Positions 18,220-29,400 are shown, numbered from the stretch's first letter. The stretch: DNA of 64,000 nucleotides from Luteimonas suaedae (GCF_008312895.1 NZ_VSSP01000001.1:186001-250000); one strand, 5' to 3'. Notes: generated from the letters alone by a model not told the origin. Made by a program: numbers and translations.

Positions 18220-18391
18220 GGCGGTGCTCGTTGATGGGTTGTGGGACCGATTCTACAGAGTTGTCGGAGTTTCCCTATACTGCGGGTCCGCGGTTTTTGC
18301 TAACTTGCGGGACAGGAAGCCGGTCTCTGCGTGCGCGCCGTGCGACAACGCGCGATCCGCAGGGGCCCCGTCAAGCCACGGAGTTCTCGTG

Positions 18392-21361
18392 ATGCACTCA
18401 TTGGATCGTGTGCGGGATACATTGGCCTCGCTCGCTCGTATCGACGATGCGACCCGTCTCTATCGCCTGGAACTGCCCGACGCGCCCGCCGGATTGCTGG
18501 TGGAGCGCTGGCGCGGCCGCGAGGCGCTGTCGCAAGGTTACGAATGGTGGGTCGACGTGCTCTCGCCCGATGCCGACCTGCCGCTCGAGGCCTGGCTCGG
18601 CAAGCCCGCCCGGCTGCTGACTCGCCTGGCCGACGGCGGTGAGTCCGTGCGTACCGGGCTGGTGCGCGAAGCGGCCTGCGTCGGCACCGACGGCGGCCTG
18701 GCCCGCTACCGCCTGTGCCTGGTGCCGTGGACCTGGCTGCTGACCCAGGGCCGGCACAGCCGGGTGTTCCAGGACCGCAGCGTGACCGAGATCGTGGAGA
18801 CCGTCTTCGCCGGCTACGCGCCGCTGGCGTCGTGGCAGCTGGGCGACGATGTCGGCCCGTTCCTCGCCCACACACGGCCGCGCAGCTACTGCGTGCAGTA
18901 TCGCGAGAGCGACTTCGACTTCATCAGCCGGCTGCTGGCCGAGGAGGGCCTGGGCTGGCGCCTGGAAGAGAGTGGTGACGCATCCTGCGGACACCGCCTG
19001 GTGCTGTTCGCCGACAGCGCCGCGCAGCCGCAGGATGCCGGCTCCGAGCAAGGCGGCGGCATCCGCTTCCACCGCAGCGACGCCACCGAGGCGCACGACA
19101 GCATCCAGGCGTTTGGCCAGCGCCGTCGCATCGGCGCCGACCGCCTGACCGTGCTCGGCGACGACTACAAGACCCGGCAGGCCAGCAGCGCGCAGCTGCC
19201 GTTGCAGGCCGGCGCAGAGCGCGAGGCGCCGCTGGAGGCCTACGACCCGTCCGGCGCCTATGCCTTCGCCAATGCCGGCGAAGCCGAGCGCACTGCCAGG
19301 CGGATGGCGCAGGCGCGCGAAGCGCGGCGCCATGCCTGGTTCGGGCAGGGCACCGCGCGTACGTTCCGCGCCGGCACCTGGTTCCGACTCACCCAGGCCC
19401 CGACGCAGGGGGAAACGCCCCCCGCCGAGATCCTGCTCACCTGCGTCCAACACGCCGGCATCAACAACCTGCCGCTCGACCTGCGCAAGACCGTAGCCGC
19501 GCAGCTCGGTCCCGCACCGGCCTGGCCACAGAACGAGGACGACCGGCTCGCCGAGCGGAGCCTGCAGCAGCGCGCCGAGGCGGTCGGTTATGCCAACCGC
19601 TTCGAGGCGATCGATCGCGAACGCCCCTGGCGACCCGTGCTCGACGACGGCACCGGCGCCCGCCTCAACCCGCGCCCCACCGCGCCCGGCTATCAGACGG
19701 CGCTCGTGGTCGGCGCGGACGGGCAGGCGGCCGCCGCCGGCGCACAGGAGCTGTACTGCGACAAGCTCGGGCGGATCCGGGTGAAGTTCCACTGGATGGG
19801 CGCCGATGCGGCGCCGGGCACGGCGGCCACGTCCTGCTGGCTGCGCGTGGCGCAGCGCTATGCCGGTCCCGGTGTCGGCAGCCAGTTCCTGCCGCGGATC
19901 GGGCAGGAGGTGCTGGTGGCCTTCCTGGAAGGCGACATCGACCGGCCGGTGGTGATGGGCGCGCTGTACAACGGCCAGGGCGAAGCGGGCATCGTGCCGA
20001 CGCCGGGGGGCAAGCCCGCCGAATCGGACACCAGCGCCTATGCCCAGGCCAGCGACCACCGCGCCAGCGCCCAGGCCAACCTCGCCGGCGGCCACGCGCC
20101 GCCGTGGCACGGCCTGGGCGCGGGCGATGACGCCCACCGCAACGCCACCGCCCTGTGGGGCGTGCAATCGAAGGAGTGGGGCGGCGACGGTCACAACCGG
20201 CTGGTGTTCGACGACAGCGACGGCCAGCTGCGCCTGCAACTGGCGACCACCCAGGCCGCCAGCCAGCTCAACCTCGGCCACCTGATCCACCAGGCCGACA
20301 ACTACCGCGGCAGCTTCCGTGGCGAAGGTTTCGAATTGCGCACCGACGCCTGGGGCGCCGTGCGCGCCGAATCCGGCCTGTGGCTGAGCGCCTACGCCAA
20401 GTCCGGCGACACGCCCGCCGGCGATGCCGTTGGTCCGAACGCGCTGCTCACGCAACTGCGTACCTTGGGCGAGACGTTCTCCGGCGCGGCGGCCACGCAC
20501 CAGACGGTGAAGCTGGCCGGGCACGAGGGCGCGCCGGCCGCGAACGCCTCGCGCCTGATCGACGACAAGGCGCCCCTGGAAGCGCTGCTGACCAGCGCCA
20601 GGACGACGGTGTCCGGCGAGCACTTCGATGCTGCGCGCGGAGAGGCCGCCGCGCGCAAGCCCGATGCCGCACAAGGCCGCATTCCCCACACCGGCGACGC
20701 CCTGCTCGGGCTCGCCGCACCGGCCGGCATCGGATTGATCGCCGGCCAGAGCCTGACCTGGGCCGTCGGTGAAACCCTCACCCTGGCCAGCGGCCAGGCC
20801 AGTCATCTGGCCATCGCCGGCCACCTGCGCCTGCACACCGGCCAGGCCATCGGCATGCTCGCCGCGGCGACCGAGGGGCAGGCCGAGGAAACGAGTCTGA
20901 GCCTGGTCGCCGGCGAGGGCGAGCTGGACCTCCAGGCGCAGAACGACCAGGTCAAGCTGCAGGCAAAGGAGCAGCTGAAGCTGGTCAGCGCCAACGCCGA
21001 GGTGGAAATGGCCGCCGGCAAGACGATCCATCTCGCCACCGCCGGCGGCGCCAGCCTGACCATCGAGGGCGGCAACATCACCATCGCCTGCCCGGGCACG
21101 ATCAAGGTGCACGCGGGCAAGAAGAGCTTCCTCGGCCCGACGCAGCTCAGCAGGGAAGTGAATGCATGGCCGGAGACGAAGTTCGACGAGAAGTTTCGTA
21201 TCGCCTTCTCCGACGGAGAAGCCGCAAAGAACTATCGCTATGAAATCGTCCGTGCCGACGGCGCTATCATCCAGGGCGTGACCGACGGAGATGGCTGGGC
21301 GGACCTGCAAAAGGGTGTCGGTGTCGAGCAATTGACGATCAAGTTGCTCGGTCCCGCATGA
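18392..21361 (+). CDS. vgrG: T6SS spike protein VgrG with C-terminal extension (989 aa)
   Basis: VgrG trimers form the puncturing spike. The N-terminal gp27-like region (RLYRLELPDAPAGLLVERWRG onward) and the gp5 OB-fold with CDKLGRIRVKFHWMG and PRIGQEVLVAFLEGDIDRP are complete. A long beta-helical needle and DUF2345 region follows (ASGQASHLAIAGHLRL, LQAKEQLKLVSANAEVEMAAGKTIHL). The last ~65 residues, after KKSFLGP, form a small extra beta domain (FRIAFSDGEAAKNYRYEI), probably an adaptor for the effector encoded next. The ATG follows GGAG; an in-frame GTG is one codon earlier. The downstream lipase and lipoproteins are its likely cargo module. Confidence 0.94.
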   Translation: MHSLDRVRDTLASLARIDDATRLYRLELPDAPAGLLVERWRGREALSQGYEWWVDVLSPDADLPLEAWLGKPARLLTRLADGGESVRTGLVREAACVGTDGGLARYRLCLVPWTWLLTQGRHSRVFQDRSVTEIVETVFAGYAPLASWQLGDDVGPFLAHTRPRSYCVQYRESDFDFISRLLAEEGLGWRLEESGDASCGHRLVLFADSAAQPQDAGSEQGGGIRFHRSDATEAHDSIQAFGQRRRIGADRLTVLGDDYKTRQASSAQLPLQAGAEREAPLEAYDPSGAYAFANAGEAERTARRMAQAREARRHAWFGQGTARTFRAGTWFRLTQAPTQGETPPAEILLTCVQHAGINNLPLDLRKTVAAQLGPAPAWPQNEDDRLAERSLQQRAEAVGYANRFEAIDRERPWRPVLDDGTGARLNPRPTAPGYQTALVVGADGQAAAAGAQELYCDKLGRIRVKFHWMGADAAPGTAATSCWLRVAQRYAGPGVGSQFLPRIGQEVLVAFLEGDIDRPVVMGALYNGQGEAGIVPTPGGKPAESDTSAYAQASDHRASAQANLAGGHAPPWHGLGAGDDAHRNATALWGVQSKEWGGDGHNRLVFDDSDGQLRLQLATTQAASQLNLGHLIHQADNYRGSFRGEGFELRTDAWGAVRAESGLWLSAYAKSGDTPAGDAVGPNALLTQLRTLGETFSGAAATHQTVKLAGHEGAPAANASRLIDDKAPLEALLTSARTTVSGEHFDAARGEAAARKPDAAQGRIPHTGDALLGLAAPAGIGLIAGQSLTWAVGETLTLASGQASHLAIAGHLRLHTGQAIGMLAAATEGQAEETSLSLVAGEGELDLQAQNDQVKLQAKEQLKLVSANAEVEMAAGKTIHLATAGGASLTIEGGNITIACPGTIKVHAGKKSFLGPTQLSREVNAWPETKFDEKFRIAFSDGEAAKNYRYEIVRADGAIIQGVTDGDGWADLQKGVGVEQLTIKLLGPA

Positions 21362-21384
21362 CACGCATCGGATAATTGACGGCC

Positions 21385-23124
21385 ATGGACGAATCTACAC
21401 GCTCAGTTCCCACGCACGTCGGCCCCGACGGCACTCCTTACGCAAACTCCCTCTGCTCGCCTGTCAGCAACGAGGTGCGTGCGGAAGCCTGCGCCCCTTC
21501 TCCGCACGTCATCCCGATCATCTTTTCGCCAGGGATCATGGGCAGCAACTTGCGAGCGAAGCAGGACATCCTCGATGCCAATGGTTCGCGGGTGGTCAGG
21601 AGGGGGGCGCGGATCTGGAACGTCGATTCGGAAACGGCGGCCGCAGGTTGGGTCTTCAAGGGCCCTCAGGGGCGACAGTTGCGCCTGAACAAGGATGTTG
21701 TGGAGGTCGATGATCAAGGCAAGATCGCGCAGGGCAAATCGGTACGATCGACTGCGCGTGGCGACGTGTACTACGTGGACAGCGGTCATACGGAGCTGTC
21801 GAAGGTGCCGGTCGAGGTGGCCAGGGAGCGCGGCTGGGGAACCGTAAGTTGGTTTTCGTACGGTCCGTTCCTGGATTGGCTGCAGCACATGTTGTTGCAT
21901 CCACAACTCGAGAACGGACGCCCCAACTCTGTCCTGGCCGAACTGCTGCGACTGGTCGGGACCACGCCCCCCGGCGCCACGACAAGGCCAAGCGCCCTAG
22001 ATGATGTGGGCGTCAGAAAGCTGCTCAAGTTCCAGTTCCCGGTGCATGCGGTCGGCTACAACTGGCTTCAGTCCAATCTCGACTCCGGCCGCGACCTGGC
22101 CGAGAAGATTGGGAGCATCATTGGCGGATACGATGGGAAGAACGGGCAGCATTGCAGCCAAGCCATCGTCGTCACCCATTCGATGGGGGGCTTGGTGACG
22201 AGGGCCGCGGCTTTGCTGCACGGCGGCGACCAGCAGATCCTGGGCGTGATCTCGGGCGTACAGCCTATCGATGGGGCGGCCGCGTTCTACAAACGCCTGG
22301 CTGCCGGCTTCAGCTCCGAAGGATCAGGTATTTTCGCCGCGATCGCGAACAAGGCATTAGGCGCCACCGCGCGTGAGACGACGCCGATCATCGCCTGCAA
22401 TCCCGGCCCGCTCGAACTCGCGCCAAATCAGCTTTACAACGGCGGGCAGCCGTGGCTGTTTGTCAAGAACGCGCAAGGCAGGACGATCAAAGCGCTCCCC
22501 GAGAGGCGTGATCCTTACACCGAAATCTTCCGTGACACGCAGTCTCCATGGAGAGCCATCAATCCGGAGTGGCTGAATCCTGCCAATCTTCCGGTGCCCG
22601 AAGGCGCTACCAATCTGGATTCGTATTTCGAAACGGTGAGCAAAGCTGAGGAATATCACGCATTGCTCGGAGGCCGCGTCCATCCTAAGACCTACGGTCA
22701 TTATGGGGAAGATGCCCAAGAGAAGGCATGGGGCACGATTACCTGGCGAGTTGCTGCGGGTCGCACCTACATTCCTCCTTCTTTTTATGGAAGTATGCCG
22801 CTTCCACAGTGGATCGAAGACAAGAATGGCGACGTTGGAGACCCGTCCACGTGGCAGTTCGAGAGAACTCCGTCGGACAGTGAGCGGTCATTGAAAAGTG
22901 CCCATGGCGAACTGCGTATGACGGTGCAGCCGCCCAACGATGCAGGCGACGGCACCGTACCAGCGACAGCATCGGGCGCTCAGCTTCTCCATGCCAGTGG
23001 TTGCCAATTGATCTGTCGACAGGCGGGTTACGATCATCAGGGGAGCTATAACCACAATGATGTGAGGCTGTCGGTATTGGATAACATCGTGCGAATTGTT
23101 GAGCCCGTGGTTGTAATGCGATGA
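21385..23124 (+). CDS. T6SS phospholipase effector candidate, LCAT-like alpha/beta hydrolase (579 aa)
   Basis: An alpha/beta hydrolase of lecithin:cholesterol-acyltransferase/PGAP1 character. IIFSPGIMGSNLR near residue 46 is the lid/oxyanion motif. Ser266 lies in VTHSMGG, Asp522 in DAGDGTVP and His551 in YDHQG, a complete Ser-Asp-His triad. There is no signal peptide, as expected for a VgrG-delivered effector. It is directly downstream of vgrG and overlaps a lipoprotein immunity candidate (ATGA). Base composition drops visibly below that of the T6SS core, suggesting an exchangeable cassette. The nearest described class is Tle4, judged mainly from the immunity partner; a TTG three codons upstream could also start translation. 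Confidence 0.8.
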   Translation: MDESTRSVPTHVGPDGTPYANSLCSPVSNEVRAEACAPSPHVIPIIFSPGIMGSNLRAKQDILDANGSRVVRRGARIWNVDSETAAAGWVFKGPQGRQLRLNKDVVEVDDQGKIAQGKSVRSTARGDVYYVDSGHTELSKVPVEVARERGWGTVSWFSYGPFLDWLQHMLLHPQLENGRPNSVLAELLRLVGTTPPGATTRPSALDDVGVRKLLKFQFPVHAVGYNWLQSNLDSGRDLAEKIGSIIGGYDGKNGQHCSQAIVVTHSMGGLVTRAAALLHGGDQQILGVISGVQPIDGAAAFYKRLAAGFSSEGSGIFAAIANKALGATARETTPIIACNPGPLELAPNQLYNGGQPWLFVKNAQGRTIKALPERRDPYTEIFRDTQSPWRAINPEWLNPANLPVPEGATNLDSYFETVSKAEEYHALLGGRVHPKTYGHYGEDAQEKAWGTITWRVAAGRTYIPPSFYGSMPLPQWIEDKNGDVGDPSTWQFERTPSDSERSLKSAHGELRMTVQPPNDAGDGTVPATASGAQLLHASGCQLICRQAGYDHQGSYNHNDVRLSVLDNIVRIVEPVVVMR

Positions 23125-24149
23125 GAAGTTGGATCGCAGTATTTCTTTTCTGCCTGGTGGTATTTATTTCTGGTTGTCAGCGTGATGCTCAAAGTAGGGA
23201 TGCGAGTATGAGCCCGATGCCATTACGTACGCTCTGTATCGGTCGGATGCTGGTCGACCTTCCTGCAAAAGGAGAGGTTCGCTGGATCCAGCGTACGGAC
23301 ATTGAGTTCAGGCGCTCCCAAGCCAGAACCGAATCTGCCTTTCGAGCGGAAGCGCTTCAAGATGAGGAGGCGCTTCGCGTGGAGCCACACAAAGCAGAGG
23401 GTTCGGTGCTGTCCACTGTTCGAGCACCCAAGCCGGGCTGGAAGATCATGTTCTATCGCGACAATGCGTTTACCCAGGTCGGGCACAAGGTCAAGGGATA
23501 CGCATGGTTCGATAGCATCGGATACATCTTCGATTCCGTGAAGTATGACCGCCAGGAGTTCGACGAAGTTGCCAGCCTGCGGACCGGAAGCATTCCTCCA
23601 TTGACGCCAATTGACAATGCGACTCCTCCGCCCGTCCCCGGGTTCTGTATCGACGGCGCACTAGTCGATGCCGGATCGAAGAAGATCATGGCGGGATTGA
23701 GTGTGGAGTTGTTCGGATGGAAGGGTGTCTCGATCGGTGTCGGTACCAGCGAGAGCGGAGCGGTAGAAACGCGCGGCGCCGAACACGCGTCCAGCACGGC
23801 GTTCGATGACTTCGAAGAACTCGAGCGCGAGTATCGTGAGCGGATGAAGTATGACGACGAGGACGCTGTGAAGTCTTTCGATAGGCTCCGAAAGCGCGAG
23901 GTGGCTGTGGGTGGGATCCCGGGGCAGGAAACCGCTTACAAGGCCGAAACCAGAGCCGGCAGCGTGAAATACGGCTTCGCATGGAAAGCTTTGCCGCAGG
24001 AGTCGTCGCCGGTGAGGTTTTCGTTCCAGCTCGAGGCCGGCGCAGACGAATATGTCCCGGACTATGTGCCGCCGCCAAAGGCAGCGGATCTGTTCGCTCT
24101 CTGGGATGCCATGCTTGCGTCGCTGCGCCAGAGGCCCGGCGCATATTGA
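23121..24149 (+). CDS. Tli4-like lipoprotein, T6SS lipase immunity candidate 1 (342 aa)
   Basis: A lipoprotein signal sequence ends in ISGC (Cys19). The mature part has two related halves, with LCIGRMLVDLP near the start and FCIDGALVDAG near residue 175, and ends ALWDAMLASLRQRPGAY. These features match Tli4-type immunity proteins, which sit in the periplasm and block the lipase of an incoming or own T6SS effector. The start overlaps the effector stop (ATGA), so the pair would be made together. It is about 30-35% AT richer to the eye than flanking genes. A second, related lipoprotein follows. Family assignment rests on motif pattern and context. Confidence 0.72.
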   Translation: MRSWIAVFLFCLVVFISGCQRDAQSRDASMSPMPLRTLCIGRMLVDLPAKGEVRWIQRTDIEFRRSQARTESAFRAEALQDEEALRVEPHKAEGSVLSTVRAPKPGWKIMFYRDNAFTQVGHKVKGYAWFDSIGYIFDSVKYDRQEFDEVASLRTGSIPPLTPIDNATPPPVPGFCIDGALVDAGSKKIMAGLSVELFGWKGVSIGVGTSESGAVETRGAEHASSTAFDDFEELEREYRERMKYDDEDAVKSFDRLRKREVAVGGIPGQETAYKAETRAGSVKYGFAWKALPQESSPVRFSFQLEAGADEYVPDYVPPPKAADLFALWDAMLASLRQRPGAY

Positions 24150-24363
24150 AGACGGCGACCGCGATGGGATCGCACGACCCGATGCTTCGGTGCATCGATT
24201 CCTGCTGCGTCAGCATGAGCGATGCCGAGCGCGCGCGTGCAAGCAGGATCCTTATCCGAGTACCGCCCGGCCTGCCGGCTACCCGGATCGAACCGGTGCG
24301 GCTGGTCCTGACTCAACCAAGTGCTGTCGGTCATTTTTTGCCGACGTTGTCGGCTCTAGCCTC

Positions 24364-25659
24364 ATGGATATGAGCCAGGCCAAGATCCGGCATATGGATA
24401 CGACTTTGGCATGTCTAGGACTGGCGATGGCGGCATCCTGTCTTGGATGCCAGTCAAAAGAAAAGGATCCTGATACCGTGCCGGCTCTGACTCAGAACAT
24501 GCGTACGCACTGCGTAGGACGCTTTCTCGTCGATCTTCCCCAGGACTTCCGGCGGATCCACGTTGCCGCCGGTGGCGCCGGAGATGCCACCTTCTATTAC
24601 GGCCATGATGCCGATTTTCGGACCGTGAACGTCACCGTCATAGCGCAGTCAATCACCCCCGAGCAGTTCAATACGGCCGTGACAGGGCGCGCCGACGAGC
24701 TCGCGAGCGGCGTCAACTATGAGACCAATGCTTCGATGTTGCTGGGTCGGGAAGCGTGGACCCCCACTCAAGTACATCTCAGCTCTCACGCCAGTGTGGA
24801 CATCGCCGACGCCCAGGTGCACGAACTGCACGTGCTTGTCGGCGATACTCACGTTGCGATCAACACGACTGCATTCGAGTCCGCGCAGATTCCGGACGCC
24901 GAAAGGAGGTTGCGCAACATACTGGCCAGGGTGAGCAAGGTGGGTGACCCGGAACGCGCCGGCCCCGGCGTCTGCCTGGGGTCGGTGGTCGTGGACGCAG
25001 GAAGCGACTACGAGGAACTGCAACTCGGTTATCGCTCGGCCGACCGGGCCCGGCCCGATCTCCGCTTCCAGGTCAGCCTCAATACGTTCCGTCAACCGGA
25101 CGACGAGCCTTCGCTGATAGCACGCGGTGAATCCAATCTGGCTGGGCTGGGCGTCAAGCCCAAGGCACTGAAGAAGGGCAAACGCCAACTGGCCGGCCTG
25201 GAAGGCGAAGAATGGCTGGGCAGGTTCGAGGAAGACGGCAGGCGCCAGCACGGGTTTTACGCAGAAACCGGCATTCGCTCCCCCTCGCCGCAGCACCCAA
25301 AGCTCATGCTAGAGCTGTTCACCGGAGGCGAGGATCACAACGGCCATGCGGCGGAATCTTCGTTGGATGACGAGCAGGCGATCGCACTCTGGGATCGTAT
25401 CGTGGCTTCGCTGCGGGCCCGTCCGGGGGGCATAGAATTCACCGGTCCAGCCGTGCGAGCGCTGCTTTGGGCCGCCTTTGCCGATGCGGATGAGCCGGGT
25501 TTCTTTCGTTTGAGCGGGCTTGTACGGATGCATCTGCCCACTTGGCCACAGCGCTATAGACCTCCGAATCGGAGAGAGGAAACACTGCAGTTGTGGAGCA
25601 GTATCATCGCCTCGCAACCCTCTCAGCCACCCAGGCGCGCCATGAACCGGAGTATATGA
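24364..25659 (+). CDS. Tli4-like lipoprotein, immunity candidate 2, with extended or frameshifted C-terminus (431 aa as read)
   Basis: It is paralogous to the preceding gene: [24 protein letters not shown] and [15 protein letters not shown] occur in the same order. The lipobox is CLGC, about 30 residues in. The ATG at 24364 is preferred because it supplies basic residues (KIRH) before the hydrophobic core; ATG 24394 is an alternative, and neither has a strong ribosome site. The homologous first protein stops right after RPGAY, whereas this frame continues ~75 residues past RPGG. A run of six G at 25425-25430 explains this: with one G fewer the frame would end RPGA and stop at TAG 25433-25435. 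As read, the stop overlaps the next ATG (25656), so a genuine extension is not excluded. Confidence 0.68.
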   Translation: MDMSQAKIRHMDTTLACLGLAMAASCLGCQSKEKDPDTVPALTQNMRTHCVGRFLVDLPQDFRRIHVAAGGAGDATFYYGHDADFRTVNVTVIAQSITPEQFNTAVTGRADELASGVNYETNASMLLGREAWTPTQVHLSSHASVDIADAQVHELHVLVGDTHVAINTTAFESAQIPDAERRLRNILARVSKVGDPERAGPGVCLGSVVVDAGSDYEELQLGYRSADRARPDLRFQVSLNTFRQPDDEPSLIARGESNLAGLGVKPKALKKGKRQLAGLEGEEWLGRFEEDGRRQHGFYAETGIRSPSPQHPKLMLELFTGGEDHNGHAAESSLDDEQAIALWDRIVASLRARPGGIEFTGPAVRALLWAAFADADEPGFFRLSGLVRMHLPTWPQRYRPPNRREETLQLWSSIIASQPSQPPRRAMNRSI

Positions 25660-26111
25660 TGGACATCAGTCACAGCAAGCCTTCTCCCGCTTTCATCGGC
25701 GCTTCCTGGGTCGCGCTCGGCCTCGGCATGACGGCCTACCTGGTCGGGCTGTGGAATGCCGAGATGCTGCTCAACGAAAAGGGCTATTACTTCACCCTGC
25801 TGCTGTACGGGCTGTTCGCCGCGGTATCGGTGCAGAAGAGCGTGCGTGACCGGATGGAAGGCATCCCGGTGACCAACATCTACTACGGCCTGTCGTGGTT
25901 CGCGGTGATCTCGGCGCTGCTGCTGCTGTTCATCGGATTGTGGAATGCGGAGTTGGCGTTGAGCGAAAAAGGCTTCTACGGAATGTCGTACGCGTTGAGC
26001 CTGTTCGCGGCGATCGCGGTGCAGAAGAACACCCGCGACAGCCTGCGGGCCGATCCGGAGGGGCAGGCGGCCGGCCTGTTCCGCCGTGGAGAGCCGGATG
26101 CGGACGCTTAG
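25656..26111 (+). CDS. YiaA/YiaB-family inner-membrane protein (151 aa)
   Basis: Two tandem copies of the YiaAB two-helix unit are easy to see: [20 protein letters not shown] then VSVQKSVRD, and [20 protein letters not shown] then IAVQKNTRD. Four transmembrane helices are expected in all. Function is unknown; Escherichia coli yiaAB has been linked to envelope stress only loosely. Two adjacent ATGs occur (25656, 25659); GGAG lies just upstream. It follows the immunity genes, but its high GC suggests it belongs to the core chromosome. Confidence 0.88.
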   Translation: MMDISHSKPSPAFIGASWVALGLGMTAYLVGLWNAEMLLNEKGYYFTLLLYGLFAAVSVQKSVRDRMEGIPVTNIYYGLSWFAVISALLLLFIGLWNAELALSEKGFYGMSYALSLFAAIAVQKNTRDSLRADPEGQAAGLFRRGEPDADA

Positions 26112-26465
26112 GAGCGTCGCAATGGCGTGCCCGGCTTGAAAGCAGCCTGTTCCGTCGCCGCTGACGCGTCGCGCTGGCCAGAGGGATGTCGCACCTGGCA
26201 CAGGTGCCGGGGATGCCCGGACGAAGCCAGCAGACAACCTGGTACCGCAGCAATGGCGTGTGCCGCAGTTGAAAGCGGGCACAAGACCGCCGGGACGGAT
26301 AGTGCTAAATTGCCCGCGTTCTGCATCACCCGCCTAGGGGAGAGGCGTGATGCGGCAAATGGTGATACCGCCGCCGGCACACGCGCCGGCACCGCGGATG
26401 GCGTCGCGACCCTGAGGGCGGCGTCGCCTTCGCGGTGAAGGGGGCCAACTGGGGAGGGGGATGGG
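26112..26465. other. Long 5' intergenic region before the autotransporter
   Basis: 354 bases without a convincing gene. Two imperfect direct repeats with the core GCAATGGCGTG and TTGAAAGC lie at 26119-26143 and 26250-26276. The last 140 bases are rich in short inverted segments (GCCT/AGGC near 26331-26345; GCCGCCGGC and GCGCCGGC near 26370-26395) and end in a strong purine-rich ribosome site. A structured leader is possible but I cannot match it to a known riboswitch. Confidence 0.4.
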
Positions 26466-29400
26466 ATGTATCGAGATCTGGCCGCATGGCGCCACCGTGC
26501 ACTGCTCCTGGGTTTGCTTGGACTCGCCTGCTGGGCGCCGCAGGCGGCGGCATCCTCGTTCTGCCAACTGGTCAACAGTCCCGACGGCACCCCGCGCACC
26601 GGTAGCCTGGAGCCCAACCAGAACCTCAACATCAACGGCCCCAACTCGTGGGCGAACAATGCCGGCGACAAGGTCACGGTGGAGATCTCCAATCCCACCG
26701 GACTTGATGCGAGGGGAACGTTCACCGGCGGCGGCTTGCACATTTCCTTCTTTGGGCCTGGCGTGTTCGAAGGGACGTCTTCGGACTACTACTCGGGTGG
26801 TGGCGGCACCATCTACATCAGCTCCCAGGAAGGCGGGTTCGACTACACCATCAGCTGCGAATCCGCGCTGCCGGTGCTGGCCAGCGTGACCCCCGGCAGC
26901 GGCGGTGCGGGCACCACCGTGACGCTGGGCGGGCAGGCGCTGTACGGTTTGGCGGACGAGGTGGCAGTCACCATCGGCGGCGTTGCGGCCACCATCACCA
27001 ACAACACCGGCCCCTCGATCACCGCGACCGTGCCCGACGGTCTTGCCGTCGGCAGCCACGACGTGACCGTCACCACCGACGCCGGTGCCTCCACGCTGCC
27101 CGACGCGTTCACCGTCCTGGCCGCCAACCAGCCGCCGGTCAACAGCGTGCCCGGCAGCCAGACCGTGGAGCAGGATGGCGCCCTGGTGTTCTCCAGCGGC
27201 AACGGCAACCTGATCTCGATCAGCGATCCCGACGCAGGCGGCGGCAACGTACGGGTGGAATTGGCGGTGACCAATGGCGTGGCGACACTCGGGAGCACGG
27301 CCGGGCTTGCCTTCTCTGTGGGCGACGGCACCGAGGATGCGTCCATGACGTTCGAGGGCGCGCTGTCCAGCATCAATGCGGCCTTGAACGGAACCACATA
27401 CACGCCCACGCCCGGCTACAACGGCGCCGGCTCGCTGCAGATCACCAGCAACGACCTCGGAAACACGGGCACCGGCGGCGCGATGACCGACACCGATACC
27501 GTCGCGATCACCGTCCTGGCGGCCGACACCGAGCCGCCCGCGGTGACCGCGATTGATCGCGTCGACGCCTCCCCCACCAACGCCGACAGCGTGCGCTATG
27601 CCGTGTCCTTCTCCGAGGCCGTCACCGGCGTCGACGCCGCCGACTTTTCGGTGACCGCCACGGGAACGGCGACCGGCGCCGTCGCTTCGGTCGCGACCGC
27701 CGATTCCACTCTCTACACCGTCACCGTCAACGGCATCGGCGGCGATGGCACCCTGCGCCTGGACCTCAACGGCAGTGGCACCGGCATCATCGATGCCGCC
27801 GGCAACCCCGCGGCCGGCTTCACCGGCGGACAGGCGTACATCGTCGACGACGTCGTGCCCGTGGTGACGTCGGTCAGCGTGCCGGCCAACGGCCGCTACC
27901 TGGCGGGTGACGCGCTCGACTTCACCGTTCACCTGAGCGAGGCGGTCATCGTCGACACCGCCGGTGGCATCCCGTACCTGGAACTGACGGTGGGTTCCAC
28001 GTCGAGGCAGGTGAGCTATGTGTCGGGCTCCGGCACCGGTGCGCTCGCCTTCCGCTACATCGTGCAGGCCGGCGACCGCGACTACGACGGTGTGATGCTG
28101 GGCACGACCATCGTCGCCAACGGCGGGACCTTGCGCGATGCGACGGGGAACGACACCGCCCCCGCGCTCAATGCCGTGGGCAACACGAGCGGCGTGCTGG
28201 TGGGGGCAGGCGAGCAGACCATCACCTTCGGCGCGCAGGCAGCGCAGGCATTCGTGCCGGGCGGCACGTTCGCGCTGGACCCGGTGGCGACTGCGAGCAG
28301 CGGCCTGCCGGTGAGCTACGGCACCCGCACCGCTGGTGTCTGCACGATCAGCGGCACCACGGTGACGATGCAGTCTGCCGGCACCTGCACCATCGCCGCC
28401 GACCAGGCGGGCAACGATGACTACGATGCCGCGCCGACGGTGACGCAGGACATCGCGATCGGCCAGGCGGCGCAGGCGATCACCGCGTTCGCCGCCGATC
28501 CGGCGGCGCCGGCGTTCGTGCCCGACGGCACGTTCACGGTGTCGGCGACCGGAGGCGCGTCGGGCAACCCGGTGCTGTTCGGTACCGCGACGCCGACCGT
28601 CTGCACCGTCAGCGGCAGCACGGTGACGATGCAGTCGGCCGGCACCTGCACGCTGACCGCCGACCAGGCCGGCAACGACGACTACAGTGCGGCGCCACAG
28701 GCGCGGCTGGATGTCGCCATCGGCGCCGGCAGCCAAACGATCACCTTCGGCGCGCAGGCGGCGCGAACGTTCGCCGCCGGCGGTACGTTCGCACTGGCCC
28801 CCATGGCGACCGCCAGCAGCGGCCTGCCGGTGAGCTACGGCACGCAGACGGCTGAGGTGTGCACCATCAGCGGCAGCACGGTGACGATGCAGTCGGCGGG
28901 CACCTGCACCGTCGCCGCCGACCAGGCGGGCAACGACGACTATGCGGCCGCCGCGACCGTGACGCAGGACATCGCGATCGGCAAGGCCGTGCAGGCGATT
29001 TCGCAGTTCGCCGCCAATCCGGACGCGCCGACCTACGCGGCGGGTGGCACGTTCACGGTCTCGGCCACCGGTGGCGATTCCGGCAACCCGCTGGTCTTCG
29101 CCAGCACCTCGCCCGGGGTCTGCACCATCGAGGGCGCCACGGTGACGATGCTGTCGGCAGGGGCCTGCGCGCTCACCGCCGACCAGGCCGGCAACGACGA
29201 CTACGCCGCGGCGCCGCAGGCGACGCTCGAGGTGGCGATCGCCGCGGCCACGCCGACGCTGACCTGGCTCGAGGACCTGCAGAAGATCCTGGGCGATCCC
29301 GCCTTCGACCTGCCCGACCCTGACAGCGACAGCACCGGCGCCTTCAGCTACACGAGCAGCAACGTGGGGGTGGCGACGGTAAGCGGGTCCACGGTGACGA

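Noticed and set aside
26300-26465. Riboswitch before the autotransporter
   Set aside because: Inverted words are present, but I could not match the conserved cores of c-di-GMP, cobalamin, glycine, SAM or TPP riboswitches.
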